Source of the DNA: Marinobacter lipolyticus
GTDB taxonomy: Bacteria > Pseudomonadota > Gammaproteobacteria > Pseudomonadales > Oleiphilaceae
Assembly: GCF_018424605.1 (NCBI RefSeq)
Contig: NZ_QTKT01000003.1
Location: forward strand, 419,169 to 483,168
DNA length: 64,000 nucleotides
Direction: 5' to 3'
Part shown: in pieces, positions 35,493 through 44,331 of the stretch
Layout of the letters: every line of letters starts with the position of its first letter
How positions within the stretch are numbered: the stretch's first letter is position 1
Notes under the pieces: model-generated
Databases searched by the model: none
Told to the model about the DNA's origin: nothing
Seen by the model: only the letters and a program-made list of their open reading frames with translations
Program-made: the position numbers and the translations under genes

Positions 35493-36698
35493 TCAGTCGG
35501 TAAACCGTTCAATCACAGCGGCGATGCCCTGGCCCACGCCAATGCACATGCTGATCAATGCGTAACGCCCGCCGCTGCGCTCAAGCTGGCGTGTGGCGGT
35601 CAGTGCGATTCGTGCGCCGGAGGCTCCCAGCGGGTGGCCAACGGCAATGGCGCCGCCGTTGGGGTTCAGTCGGGAATCGGTGGGGTCAATGCCCAGTTTG
35701 GTGGTGCAGCCGAGCACCTGGGCGGCAAACGCCTCGTTGATCTCGATCACATCCATATCGTTGAGGCTCAGGCCCGCGCGGGCGAGGGCTTTCTCGCTGG
35801 CCGGTACCGGGCCGTAGCCCATCACCCGCGGTGCCACCCCGGCAATGGCCGCGGATACGATGCGGGCGCGGGGGCGGATGCCGGCCTTTTCGCCGGCCGC
35901 GCGGGAGCCAATGATCAGCGCGGCCGCCCCGTCGTTGATGCCGGACGCATTGCCGGCGGTCACCACGCCGCCCTCGAATAACGGGCGCAGGCCGGCCAGG
36001 GCTTCCACGGTGGACTGGGGACGCGGGTGCTCATCGGCACTGACGCTGAGCGGCGGCTTCTTGCGGCCCTGGGGGACGTCAATGGCGAGAATTTCGTCTT
36101 CATAGAAGCCGTCTTTCAGGGCGGCGTCGTAGCGGGCCTGGCTCTGGGCAGCGAAGGCGTCCACCGCATCGCGGCTCAGGTTCAGCTCCCGCGCAATGTT
36201 GTCGGCGGTTTCGGGCATGGTGTCTGCGCCGAAGGCACTTTCAATGCGCGGATTGGGGAAGCGCGCGCCGATGGTGCTGTCGAAGGCGCGGAAATCGCGG
36301 CTGAACGGGCTTTCGCTCTTGGCCATCACGAACGGTGCACGGCTCATGCTCTCGGCCCCGCCGGCGACAAACAGCTCGCCCTCGTCGCAACGGATGGCCC
36401 GTGCGGCATCAATGATCGCCGCCAGGCCGGAGCCACACAGCCGGTTGACGGTGAGGCCGCCGGTCTCAACCGGCAGGCCCGCCATCAGCCCGGCGTGACG
36501 GGCGAGGTTGCGGGCGTCTTCACCGGCCTGGTTGGTGCAGCCGGCAATTACATCCTCGTAGAGGTCGGGGGCAAAGGCATTGCGCTCCACCAGGGCCCGG
36601 ATCACGCCGGCCAGCAGGTCATCCGGACGCACTTTCGCCAGTGCCCCGGCGTGTCGACCGAAGGGGGTTCTCAACCCGTCGTAAATGTATGCGCTCAT
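35493..36698 (-). CDS. Acetyl-CoA acyltransferase (3-oxoadipyl-CoA thiolase-like)
   Basis: This degradative thiolase has 401 residues and cleaves a 3-oxoacyl-CoA with CoA. The acyl-enzyme Cys is in [11 protein letters not shown] (about residue 90), with His in [19 protein letters not shown] and the second Cys in SMCIGVGQG. The segment [15 protein letters not shown] resembles 3-oxoadipyl-CoA thiolase. The start at 36698 has GGGAG upstream and is preferred over 36725. It heads a unit with gcdH and has a strong candidate operator about 100 bp upstream. Confidence 0.88.
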   Translation of the reverse strand: MSAYIYDGLRTPFGRHAGALAKVRPDDLLAGVIRALVERNAFAPDLYEDVIAGCTNQAGEDARNLARHAGLMAGLPVETGGLTVNRLCGSGLAAIIDAARAIRCDEGELFVAGGAESMSRAPFVMAKSESPFSRDFRAFDSTIGARFPNPRIESAFGADTMPETADNIARELNLSRDAVDAFAAQSQARYDAALKDGFYEDEILAIDVPQGRKKPPLSVSADEHPRPQSTVEALAGLRPLFEGGVVTAGNASGINDGAAALIIGSRAAGEKAGIRPRARIVSAAIAGVAPRVMGYGPVPASEKALARAGLSLNDMDVIEINEAFAAQVLGCTTKLGIDPTDSRLNPNGGAIAVGHPLGASGARIALTATRQLERSGGRYALISMCIGVGQGIAAVIERFTD

Positions 36699-36795
36699 GG
36701 CAGCTCCCGTTTCATCAGCAGACAAGCTCTATTGTGGTCCTCCCCTTATAACGAAGAAAGTTCCCGCACTTGTCTTGGCATTAATGTTGATATAG

Positions 36796-36813
36796 TTTCG
36801 TATAGCGGAATTA
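36796..36813. promoter_or_regulatory. Candidate IclR-type operator between the thiolase and membrane protein genes
   Basis: TTTCGTATAGCGGAATTA contains the most symmetric form of the motif (TTTCG-N5-CGGAA). It sits midway between divergent starts at 36698 and 36897, so it could serve both. Confidence 0.55.
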
Positions 36814-36896
36814 AGTTTTGTATATTGAGAGTGAAAGACTAATCCGGGTCTGTGTGAAATGCAACCGATACCATCATCGAGGGTCGTGAATCGTTT

Positions 36897-38249
36897 ATGA
36901 GCCGTTTTCTGGTGCCTGTTGCCGTCCTTATGGAGCTGGTGGCGCTGTGTATTGACAGCCCAGGGCTGAGCGCGGCCTCCGGCGTGCTGTTCCTGCTGTA
37001 TTTCCTGGCCATTCTGGGCCGGCTGCAGGCCTATGCCCGCTATCTGTTTCTGGTTTCCGTACTGCTGGTTGGTTATCTCGCGCTGGCGGGGGAGCTGGCA
37101 ATGGACGGCCTGGAGCGCGCGGCGTCGAACGCGGCGTTCTACGCCAGTTTTCTGGGCAGCCTGGGCATGATGCAGTGCCTGGTGCGGCGGCTGGAAGTGC
37201 TGCAGCGCATCCACGATGTACTGCTGGGCGGCCGGCCTGCCCTGCTGTATCCCAAGTACGCGGTGGTCAGCTGCGGCATTGCCTCGGTACTCAGTTTCGG
37301 CGTTATGAACCTGCTCTGCGGCACGCTGGCGGACACCCTGCGGGAGCGGGGCATCACCGGCGAGTCACGGCTGCGCTGGCTGCGCAGTGTGCTGATCAGT
37401 ACCTTGCGGGGTTTTGCGCTGGTACCGCTGGTGGCACCCACCAGCGTGGCCGTGGCCATCATCACCCGCGAAGTGCCGGCACTGAGCTGGTCGGGGCTGT
37501 TGCCCTACGGCATCGCCAGTGCGGTGGTGCTGGTAATGGTGGGCTGGTTTCTGGAGCACAAGCGCTTCCGGCTGGTCAGTACCGAACGGCAGTTGCTGGA
37601 ACACTGGCCGGCGGGCAGTGGCCGGCTGGCGCTGCTGGTGGGGGTTATTTTCATGGCGATGGGATTACTGGTGCAGTTTGCCGACCTGAGGGTGTCGGTG
37701 GCGGCGATGCTGACCGTGCCGGTGGTGACCTTCCTTTATATGGGGTGGCACGACCGCTCGGTGGCCGGCGCCGCGGGGGAGGCGGTGGACAACCTGCTGG
37801 GAATGCGCAATGAAATGTCGATCTTCGCGGGTTCCGCCGCTCTCGGGGTGGCGCTGGTGGCGGTGATCCCGGCCGATGCCCTGGCGGGGCTGGCCTCGGG
37901 AGAGCTGGGGGTGTTTCTGCTGGCGGCTTGCGGTCTGCTGATGATGCCCATGCTTTCGGCCGTTGGCATTATTCCCATCACCGTACTGAGTGTGCAGGCG
38001 GGGCTGATGCCCCAACTGGTGGCCGAAGGCGTGAACCCGCTGCCGATTGCCGTGGCGCTGGTGATCGGCTTCTCCCTGGCGATGATGCTGTCGCCGTTCG
38101 GGCCGGCGGTGATGCTGCTGTCGCGGTTCGGGAAGGTGTCGCGCTGGGTGGTGGCGTTTGGCTGGAACGGCTTGTTCGTGCTGTTGTCGGTGCCGTTGTT
38201 ACTGCTGTTGCTGTGGGGGCTGTTCGTGCTGCCGCCGGCCATCGGGTGA
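36897..38249 (+). CDS. Polytopic membrane protein of unknown function
   Basis: No named family is recognised with certainty. The 450-residue product has about twelve hydrophobic helices, with loops such as LVRRLEVLQRIHDVLLGGRPALLYPKYA and RGITGESRLRWLRSVLISTLRGFALVPLVAPTSVAV. The last is reminiscent of the ion-transporter (IT) superfamily permeases related to DctM and NhaD. There is no signal peptide. It is divergent from the thiolase-gcdH unit and shares a candidate operator with it, so a role in uptake or export of a pathway acid is plausible but unproven. Confidence 0.7.
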   Translation: MSRFLVPVAVLMELVALCIDSPGLSAASGVLFLLYFLAILGRLQAYARYLFLVSVLLVGYLALAGELAMDGLERAASNAAFYASFLGSLGMMQCLVRRLEVLQRIHDVLLGGRPALLYPKYAVVSCGIASVLSFGVMNLLCGTLADTLRERGITGESRLRWLRSVLISTLRGFALVPLVAPTSVAVAIITREVPALSWSGLLPYGIASAVVLVMVGWFLEHKRFRLVSTERQLLEHWPAGSGRLALLVGVIFMAMGLLVQFADLRVSVAAMLTVPVVTFLYMGWHDRSVAGAAGEAVDNLLGMRNEMSIFAGSAALGVALVAVIPADALAGLASGELGVFLLAACGLLMMPMLSAVGIIPITVLSVQAGLMPQLVAEGVNPLPIAVALVIGFSLAMMLSPFGPAVMLLSRFGKVSRWVVAFGWNGLFVLLSVPLLLLLLWGLFVLPPAIG

Positions 38250-38275
38250 ACCCGGGGCCGGCGATGATTGGGCTG

Positions 38276-39205
38276 TCAGTAGCCGCGCGCGGTATCCACG
38301 ATGCCGGTGATGGGTTCACCATTATGATGGGCACGGATCTTTGCGGTGATCTGCGCCAGCGTGGCATCCCGCAGGGTGCGTGCGGAAATGTGCGGGGTAA
38401 TGGCGATCTCCGGGCGCTGCCAGAACGGGTGGTCGGCGGGTAAGGGCTCCTGGCGGAACACATCCAGGGACGCCCGTGCCACCTGGCCCTCATCGATGGC
38501 CCGCAGCAAGTCCTCTTCCACCAGGTGCTCGCCACGGCCCACGTTAATCACCACAGCGCCGGGCATCAGCTGGCTGAACAGCCGGTAGTCCAGAATGTCG
38601 CGGGTTTCAGCGGTCAGCGGCAGGGTGTTGACCAAAACCCGCGTGGCACCCAGAAAGCCGTGCAGGGAATCGGTGCCGGCATAAGTGGTCACCTGGTCCA
38701 GACTGTGCTCACTGCGGGCCCAGCCATTCACGCGATAATCCAGATCGGCGAGGGTGCGAGCCACCCGTTTGCCAATGTGGCCAAGGCCCAGAACCCCCAC
38801 CGGCCATTCGCTGCGCTTGATGGGGCGATGAATTTTCCAGACGTTTTGCCGTTGCTGCTCGCGGTAGGTTTCCATGCCGCGGCTGGCTTCCAGCAGCTGG
38901 TGCAGCACGTATTCCGCCATCTGCACCGACATGCCCGCATCTTCCAGGCGCACCACCGGCAGGTGCGGGGGCAGATTGGGCACCGCCAGCAAGCCGTCGA
39001 TCCCGGCGCCGAGATTGAACACCGCTTTCAGCCGGGTTTCGCGCTCGAACAGCGCCGCCGGCGGCTGCCAGACAATTGCATAGTCGGCGTCCACCGCCGG
39101 GCCGTTGGCGTCCCACACGTGAACCTCCGCTTCCGGCAGCAGCTCCCGGATGGGCACCGTCCAGCGCTCGGGTTTGGGGTCTCCGGCTACAAACAGGATC
39201 TTCAT
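38276..39205 (-). CDS. ghrA: Glyoxylate/hydroxypyruvate reductase A
   Basis: This is a D-2-hydroxyacid dehydrogenase of 309 residues that reduces glyoxylate and hydroxypyruvate with NADPH. GVLGLGHIGKRVARTL is the cofactor fold (about residue 140), INVGRGEHLVEEDLL carries the catalytic Arg/Glu region, and ITPHISA holds the catalytic His. The short N-terminal domain with WQPPAALF matches GhrA rather than GhrB. It is divergent from the iclR gene, with a candidate operator in between. Confidence 0.9.
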   Translation of the reverse strand: MKILFVAGDPKPERWTVPIRELLPEAEVHVWDANGPAVDADYAIVWQPPAALFERETRLKAVFNLGAGIDGLLAVPNLPPHLPVVRLEDAGMSVQMAEYVLHQLLEASRGMETYREQQRQNVWKIHRPIKRSEWPVGVLGLGHIGKRVARTLADLDYRVNGWARSEHSLDQVTTYAGTDSLHGFLGATRVLVNTLPLTAETRDILDYRLFSQLMPGAVVINVGRGEHLVEEDLLRAIDEGQVARASLDVFRQEPLPADHPFWQRPEIAITPHISARTLRDATLAQITAKIRAHHNGEPITGIVDTARGY

Positions 39206-39249
39206 GCAATCTCCCGGGATCGTCAGGTGGATAAAAATTCTCTATAATG

Positions 39250-39267
39250 TTTCGCTTTGCAGAATAA
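39250..39267. promoter_or_regulatory. Candidate IclR-type operator, ghrA / iclR region
   Basis: TTTCGCTTTGCAGAATAA matches the shared motif and lies 45 bp upstream of ghrA, in the same 293-bp intergenic region as the regulator gene. A second half-site-like stretch (ATACCGAATATGG) follows directly. Autoregulation would be expected. Confidence 0.5.
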
Positions 39268-39498
39268 TATACCGAATATGGTTCGTAAACCCGGGTATGA
39301 GTATCGCAAAACCGGCTCAGTCGTGAAACATAAAGGAAGAGTGTTCCAGGTTTGGCATGAGTTTTGACTCTTTTCAGTACACTGTGTGGTACTTGATATC
39401 TGCAGCTATTAAAATAGCGCAACTTTTCTTATATCTGGCCAGGTTCCCGGCACTGCGGGCTTAGCGGATCAGGCAATGCTGTTGGAGGATGCCCCACG

Positions 39499-40323
39499 AT
39501 GTCAAAAGCACAAATCCCTTCCCCGGAACTGTTGGCCGCGTCCGGCGACGGTGAGCCGGTCAAGCCGGAGAAAGACCGCAAGTTTGTCGAAGCGCTGTCC
39601 CGCGGTCTCGACGTGCTGCGCGCCTTCAGTCAGGGCTCGGTGATTCTGGGCAACCAGGACATTGCCCGCCTGACCGGCCTGCCGAAGCCCACCGTGTCGC
39701 GCATGACCTACACCCTCACCAAGCTGGGTTACCTCAGTTACAACCCGCAGCTGGAGAAGTACCAGCTCAGCTCGGGTGTGCTGGCACTGGGTTACGCCTA
39801 CGTGTCCAATCTCAAGGTGCGCCAGCTGGCCAAGCCCTACATGGACGAGTTCGCCCGCCAGACCAACATGTCCGTTGGCCTGACCTGCCGCGACCGCCTG
39901 CACATGATCTACGTGGAGAACCGGCTGCCGCCGGAAGCTTCCCTGCTGCGTATGGACATTGGCCTGAAACTGCCCATGTCCACCACCTCTGCGGGCCGTG
40001 CCTATTACTGCGCAATCTCTGATAAGGGCCGCAAGGTGATCGATGACGCCATGGAAGCGAAGTATGGCGACGCCTGGCCCGAGAAGCAGGCCGGGCTTGA
40101 GCGCGCCATGGAAGACTACAAACAGTACGGCTTCTGCCTGTCCATCGGCGAGTGGGACCGCAACATCAACTCCGCGGGCGTGCCCATTCATCTGCAGGAC
40201 GGCACCATCATGGCACTGACCTGCGCGGCACCCTCCTATCTGGTGCCGGCTGAAAAGCTGCGTGAGTCCATTGCTCACCAGTTGGCAATGCTGGCCAGCG
40301 ATATAGAGTCGCTCGGCGTGTAA
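39499..40323 (+). CDS. IclR family transcriptional regulator
   Basis: This is a DNA-binding regulator of 274 residues. After an about 25-residue polar leader, the winged helix-turn-helix lies at residues about 30-90 (EALSRGLDVLRAFSQ, then LTGLPKPTVSRMTYTLTKLGYL). The IclR effector domain follows (about 105-270), with GYAYVSNLKVRQLAKPYMDEF and SAGRAYYCA. The ligand is probably a small acid or CoA ester of the pathway. It sits in the middle of the island and its region carries one of six similar candidate operators, making it the best candidate for the local regulator. A family 1 palindrome and a terminator follow it. Confidence 0.9.
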   Translation: MSKAQIPSPELLAASGDGEPVKPEKDRKFVEALSRGLDVLRAFSQGSVILGNQDIARLTGLPKPTVSRMTYTLTKLGYLSYNPQLEKYQLSSGVLALGYAYVSNLKVRQLAKPYMDEFARQTNMSVGLTCRDRLHMIYVENRLPPEASLLRMDIGLKLPMSTTSAGRAYYCAISDKGRKVIDDAMEAKYGDAWPEKQAGLERAMEDYKQYGFCLSIGEWDRNINSAGVPIHLQDGTIMALTCAAPSYLVPAEKLRESIAHQLAMLASDIESLGV

Positions 40324-40352
40324 GCCTATCGTCTATCTGAGCATGCCTGGGG

Positions 40353-40455
40353 CCGGGTGGGGATCGCCCTCCGGAACCGTGCGGAGCCATGGATGGCGGA
40401 GCCGAGCGTACAGGGACGTATTCACAGCGTGTTTCGGAGGGCGATCCCCACCCGG
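40353..40455. repeat. Intergenic palindrome, family 1, copy 2
   Basis: Perfect 21-bp arms (40353-40373 and 40435-40455) enclose 61 bases containing GTACAGGGACGTATTCAC, the reverse complement of the core seen at 24149-24256. The arms differ from those of copy 1, so only the core and the fold are shared. Confidence 0.85.
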
Positions 40456-40480
40456 ACCTCCCCCGAGCTGAACAGACAAA

Positions 40481-40509
40481 AACCTCAAGATTCGTCTTGG
40501 GGTTTTTTT
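40481..40509 (+). terminator. Terminator after iclR
   Basis: AACCTCAAGA-TTCG-TCTTGGGGTT, with one mismatch in ten pairs, is followed by seven T. It separates iclR from the fadB-like operon. Confidence 0.75.
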
Positions 40510-40570
40510 GTGCCTGCACTTTAATTGATGGTTGAAACCTGCCAAAAACTTCTATTAAATCGTTCCTATG

Positions 40571-40588
40571 TTTCGCTTGTTAAAACTA
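40571..40588. promoter_or_regulatory. Weak candidate IclR-type operator upstream of the FadB-like gene
   Basis: TTTCGCTTGTTAAAACTA shares the left half of the motif and an A-rich right half (11 of 18 positions with the 39250 copy). It lies 27-44 bp before the start codon. Confidence 0.35.
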
Positions 40589-40614
40589 CATTCCATATAA
40601 GGCGAGGAAGAATT

Positions 40615-42708
40615 ATGTCTGAGGTCGTAACTTACAACCGGGAAGGCTCCATTGGCGTGATCACCGTGAACTACCCACCGGTGAATGCCCTCAGCCACGG
40701 GGTACGTTCCGGCCTGGTGGCGGCGCTGGAGCAGGGCCAAAAAGACGCGGACGCCAAGGTGCTGCTGCTGGTGTGCGAAGGTCGCACCTTTATTGCCGGT
40801 GCCGATATTCGCGAATTCGGCAAACCCATGCAGGAGCCGGGGCTGGCCGCGGTGATTGACCAGTACGAGAACAGCGACAAACCCATTGTGGCGGCCATCC
40901 ACGGCACCGCACTGGGTGGCGGACTGGAGACCGCGCTGGGCTGCCATTACCGGGTGGCCCTGAGCAGCGCCAAGGTTGGTCTGCCGGAAGTCAAGCTGGG
41001 GCTCTTGCCCGGCGCAGGTGGTACCCAGCGTCTGCCGCGCCTGACCGGTGCCCAGAAAGCGCTGGAAATGATCACCACCGGTGATTTCGTATCCGCCAAA
41101 GACGCCCTCGGATTGGGCATTGTGGATGCGGTGGAAGACGGCAGCGACATTAAGGCAGTTGGTCTGGCATACGCGCAGAAAGTCGCCGACGACAACAAGC
41201 CGGTCCGCCGTGTGCGGGATCTGACCGACAAGATCGACGCCGACAAAGGCAGCGATGTGTTCGACCAGTTCCGTGCCGGCCTGCAGAAAAAAGCCCGCGG
41301 CCTGTTCTCGCCCTTCAAGTGCGTGGATGCGGTGGAAGCCGCCTTCAACCTGCCGTTTGACGACGGCATGAAGCGTGAGCGTGAATTGTTTATGGAGTGC
41401 ATGGAGTCACCCCAGCGGGGCGGGCTGATTCATTCCTTCTTCGCCGAGCGTGAGGTGTCCAAGGTCAAGGGTCTGGCCAAGGACACTCCGGTGCGCGAGA
41501 TCAACAAGGTTGGCGTGATCGGCGCCGGTACCATGGGCGGCGGCATTGCCATGAACTTCGCCAATGCGGGGATTCCGGTCACCATCGCCGAGGTCAAGCA
41601 GGAAGCCCTCGACAAGGGCCTGGCGGTGATCCGCCGTAACTACGAGAACACGGCGAAGAAAGGCCGTATCACCCAGGCGCAGGTGGAAGAGCGCATGAGC
41701 CTGATCAGCGGCACCCTGACCTACGACGATTTCAGCGATGTTGACCTGGTGATCGAGGCGGTGTTCGAGAGCATGGATCTGAAGAAAACCATCTTCGGCC
41801 AGCTGGACAAGGCCTGTAAGCCGGGTGCGATTCTGGCGTCCAACACCTCGACCCTTAGCATTGACGACATTGCCGCGGCCACCAGCCGCCCGCAGGATGT
41901 GATCGGCCTGCACTTCTTCAGCCCGGCCAACGTGATGAAGCTGCTGGAGATCGTGCGCGGCGAGAAAACCTCGGACGAGGTGAAGGCCACCGCCATGGCG
42001 CTGGCGAAGAAGATCCGCAAGGTGGGTGTGATGGTCGGCAACTGCTACGGCTTTGTCGGCAACCGCATGCTGCACAAGCGGGGTGCCGAGGCCATGGCAC
42101 TGGTCAATGAAGGCGCCAGCCCGCAGCAGGTGGACAAGGTGCTGACGGATCTGGGCTTCCCCATGGGTCAGTTTGCCATGTCGGATCTGGCGGGCATCGA
42201 TATCGGTTACAGCATCCGCAAGGAGCGCCGTAAGGCAGGTGAAGATGTACCTGCAAGCTGGATGGACAAACTGGCGGAGCAGGGGCGTCTGGGGCAAAAG
42301 ACGCAGGCCGGTGTATACAAGTACGAAGAGGGCAACCGCAAGCCCATTCCCGACCCGCAGGTGGATCAGATCATCGCCGAGTTCCGAGCCGAGCAGGGTA
42401 TTACGTCGCGGGAGATTACCGATCAGGAGATTCTGGAGCGGTGTATGTACGTGATGATCAATGAGGGCGCGAAGATTCTTGAAGAGGGCATCGCTGACCG
42501 GGCACTGGATATCGACATTACCTGGATCTACGGCTATGGCTTCCCGGCGTACCGCGGTGGGCCGATGTTCTGGGCCGACCAGGTTGGTCTGGACACCATC
42601 TTGGCTTCGGTAAAGAACTTCCAGGACACCGTTGGGGGTGAGCAGTGGAAGCCGGCCGGGCTGCTGGAGAAGCTGGTGGCTGAAGGGCGCCAGTTCGGGG
42701 ATCTCTGA
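40615..42708 (+). CDS. Bifunctional enoyl-CoA hydratase / 3-hydroxyacyl-CoA dehydrogenase (FadB/PimF-like)
   Basis: This beta-oxidation multienzyme has 697 residues. The N-terminal crotonase domain (about 1-190) has [26 protein letters not shown] and [19 protein letters not shown] with both catalytic Glu. The central NAD domain begins at [21 protein letters not shown] (about residue 300), and [19 protein letters not shown] holds the dehydrogenase His. A duplicated C-terminal 3HCDH domain follows. GAGGAAG upstream fixes the ATG at 40615; a longer frame to 40525 is unlikely. It starts the downstream operon (thiolase, dehydrogenase, ADH, ALDH). Confidence 0.93.
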   Translation: MSEVVTYNREGSIGVITVNYPPVNALSHGVRSGLVAALEQGQKDADAKVLLLVCEGRTFIAGADIREFGKPMQEPGLAAVIDQYENSDKPIVAAIHGTALGGGLETALGCHYRVALSSAKVGLPEVKLGLLPGAGGTQRLPRLTGAQKALEMITTGDFVSAKDALGLGIVDAVEDGSDIKAVGLAYAQKVADDNKPVRRVRDLTDKIDADKGSDVFDQFRAGLQKKARGLFSPFKCVDAVEAAFNLPFDDGMKRERELFMECMESPQRGGLIHSFFAEREVSKVKGLAKDTPVREINKVGVIGAGTMGGGIAMNFANAGIPVTIAEVKQEALDKGLAVIRRNYENTAKKGRITQAQVEERMSLISGTLTYDDFSDVDLVIEAVFESMDLKKTIFGQLDKACKPGAILASNTSTLSIDDIAAATSRPQDVIGLHFFSPANVMKLLEIVRGEKTSDEVKATAMALAKKIRKVGVMVGNCYGFVGNRMLHKRGAEAMALVNEGASPQQVDKVLTDLGFPMGQFAMSDLAGIDIGYSIRKERRKAGEDVPASWMDKLAEQGRLGQKTQAGVYKYEEGNRKPIPDPQVDQIIAEFRAEQGITSREITDQEILERCMYVMINEGAKILEEGIADRALDIDITWIYGYGFPAYRGGPMFWADQVGLDTILASVKNFQDTVGGEQWKPAGLLEKLVAEGRQFGDL

Positions 42709-42732
42709 TTGCTGAGCCTTGGGGCTGGTCCC

Positions 42733-42814
42733 GGGGCTGGGTGTCTTTTCTTCTGGGAAAAATAACTCGCTGCGCTCAGACATCTTTTTCCCGGCAGAAA
42801 AGACACCCAGCCCC
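42733..42814. repeat. Intergenic palindrome, family 2, copy 2
   Basis: Perfect 19-bp arms (42733-42751 and 42796-42814) enclose a core with AACTCGCTGCGCTCAGACA in the same orientation as copy 1. The outer GGTC/GACC pairs extend the stem imperfectly. Confidence 0.88.
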
Positions 42815-42853
42815 GTGACCGACCGTACTGTGGAGGTTTGATCCCTTCGGTCC

Positions 42854-42950
42854 TGTAGGTCGGATTAGGCGAAGCCGTAATCCGACAATACTGTCGAAAC
42901 GCTCTCCCTGGTGTCGGAATACGGCTTTGCCTGATCCGACCTACCTGTAC
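42854..42950. repeat. Intergenic palindrome, family 3, inverted pair
   Basis: Two units of the type GTAGGTCGGATTA...TAATCCGACA (42854-42886) and TGTCGGAATA...TGATCCGACCTAC (42912-42945) face each other. Each unit can fold on itself and the pair can form a larger stem. Similar units occur at 46146 and 48911-48990. They resemble REP/BIME elements of gammaproteobacteria. Confidence 0.8.
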
Positions 42951-42972
42951 ACCGATTTTGAAGGACACTGTT

Positions 42973-44157
42973 ATGTCTGATGCCGTTATTGTTTCCACTG
43001 CCCGTACCGGCCTGGGTAAATCCTACCGGGGCGCGTTGAATAACACTCACTCCGTGGACCTTGCCGGTCACGTGATCCAGCACGCCGTGCAGCGGGCCGG
43101 GATCGATCCGGCCATCGTCGAAGACGTGATTCTCGGTGCCACCTTCCACGAGGGCGCTCAGGGCAAAAACGTCGCTCGCCTGGCGGCGATTCGCGCGGGT
43201 TTGCCGGTGACGACTGCTGGCCTGTCGATCAACCGCTTTTGCAGTTCCGGTCTTCAGTCCATCGCCATTGCCGCCCAGCGGGTGGTGTCTGAGAAGGTGC
43301 CGGCGATGGTAGCCGGGGGTGTCGAGTCCATTTCCCTGGTGCAGAACGACAAGCTCAACAGCTTCCACGCCACCAACGACTGGCTGATGAAAAACAAGCC
43401 GGAGCTGTACCTGGCGATGATTGAAACCGCCGATATTGTGGCTCAGCGTTATGGCGTCAGTCGTGAGTCCCAGGACGAGTACGCGCTGATCTCCCAGCAG
43501 CGCACGGCGGCGGCCCAGGAAGCCGGCAAGTTCGACGATGAAATCGTGCCGTTTGACGCCACCATGATGGTGAAAGACAAGGAAAGCGGTGAGGTCAGCC
43601 ACAAAGACGTGACCCTCACCCGCGACGAGTGCAACCGCCCGAACACCACGCTAGAGGGCCTGCAGGGGCTGAATCCGGTGCGCGGGGACAACCAGTTCGT
43701 GACCGCGGGCAATGCCTCCCAGCTGTCGGACGGGGCTTCGGTGTGTACGGTGATGAACAGCACCTACGCCGAGAAGCACAACATCGAACCCATGGGTATT
43801 TTCCGTGGCTTTGCGGTCGCCGGTTGCGAGCCGGATGAAATGGGCATCGGCCCGGTGTTCGCCATTCCACGCCTGCTCGAGCGCACTGGTCTGACGATGG
43901 ATGACATCGACCTGTGGGAGCTGAACGAGGCCTTTGCATCCCAGGTAGTCTACTGCCGTGATCGTCTGGGTATACCCATGGAAAAACTGAACGTCAACGG
44001 CGGCTCCATCGCCGTGGGCCACCCCTACGGTGTGACCGGTTCACGCCTGACAGGACATGCCCTGATTGAAGGCAAACGCCGGGGGGCGAAGTATGTTGTG
44101 GTGACTATGTGCATCGGCGGCGGCCAAGGCGCGGCTGGCCTGTTTGAAGTAGTTTAA
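42973..44157 (+). CDS. Acetyl-CoA acyltransferase (thiolase)
   Basis: This degradative thiolase of 394 residues partners the FadB-like enzyme upstream. The nucleophile Cys is in [11 protein letters not shown] (about residue 87), with His in [19 protein letters not shown] and the second Cys in [18 protein letters not shown] precedes the ATG at 42973. Beta-oxidation chain cleavage of the island's acyl-CoA is the likely role. Two palindromes separate it from the FadB-like gene. Confidence 0.92.
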   Translation: MSDAVIVSTARTGLGKSYRGALNNTHSVDLAGHVIQHAVQRAGIDPAIVEDVILGATFHEGAQGKNVARLAAIRAGLPVTTAGLSINRFCSSGLQSIAIAAQRVVSEKVPAMVAGGVESISLVQNDKLNSFHATNDWLMKNKPELYLAMIETADIVAQRYGVSRESQDEYALISQQRTAAAQEAGKFDDEIVPFDATMMVKDKESGEVSHKDVTLTRDECNRPNTTLEGLQGLNPVRGDNQFVTAGNASQLSDGASVCTVMNSTYAEKHNIEPMGIFRGFAVAGCEPDEMGIGPVFAIPRLLERTGLTMDDIDLWELNEAFASQVVYCRDRLGIPMEKLNVNGGSIAVGHPYGVTGSRLTGHALIEGKRRGAKYVVVTMCIGGGQGAAGLFEVV

Positions 44158-44191
44158 TTCAGATTTAACGGCGCAGTCAGGCCGGTCATGG

Positions 44192-44270
44192 GGTGGGGGT
44201 GCCTTTTCTGACGGGACAAAGGTGTCTGAGCGAAGCGAGTTCTTTTCCCATAAGAAAAGGCACCCCCACC
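44192..44270. repeat. Intergenic palindrome, family 2, copy 3
   Basis: Perfect 18-bp arms (44192-44209 and 44253-44270) enclose GTGTCTGAGCGAAGCGAGTTC. This is the family core in the reverse orientation to copies 1 and 2. Confidence 0.88.
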
Positions 44271-44331
44271 TCAGGACCAGACTCCACCCCAGCAGGCTAC
44301 CGTGTTCTTTCATGCCAAGAGTAATGAGGCC

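Noticed and set aside
40525..40614. Longer N-terminus for the FadB-like protein
   Set aside because: It lacks a ribosome binding site, would translate the candidate operator region, and homology starts at 40615 after GAGGAAG.
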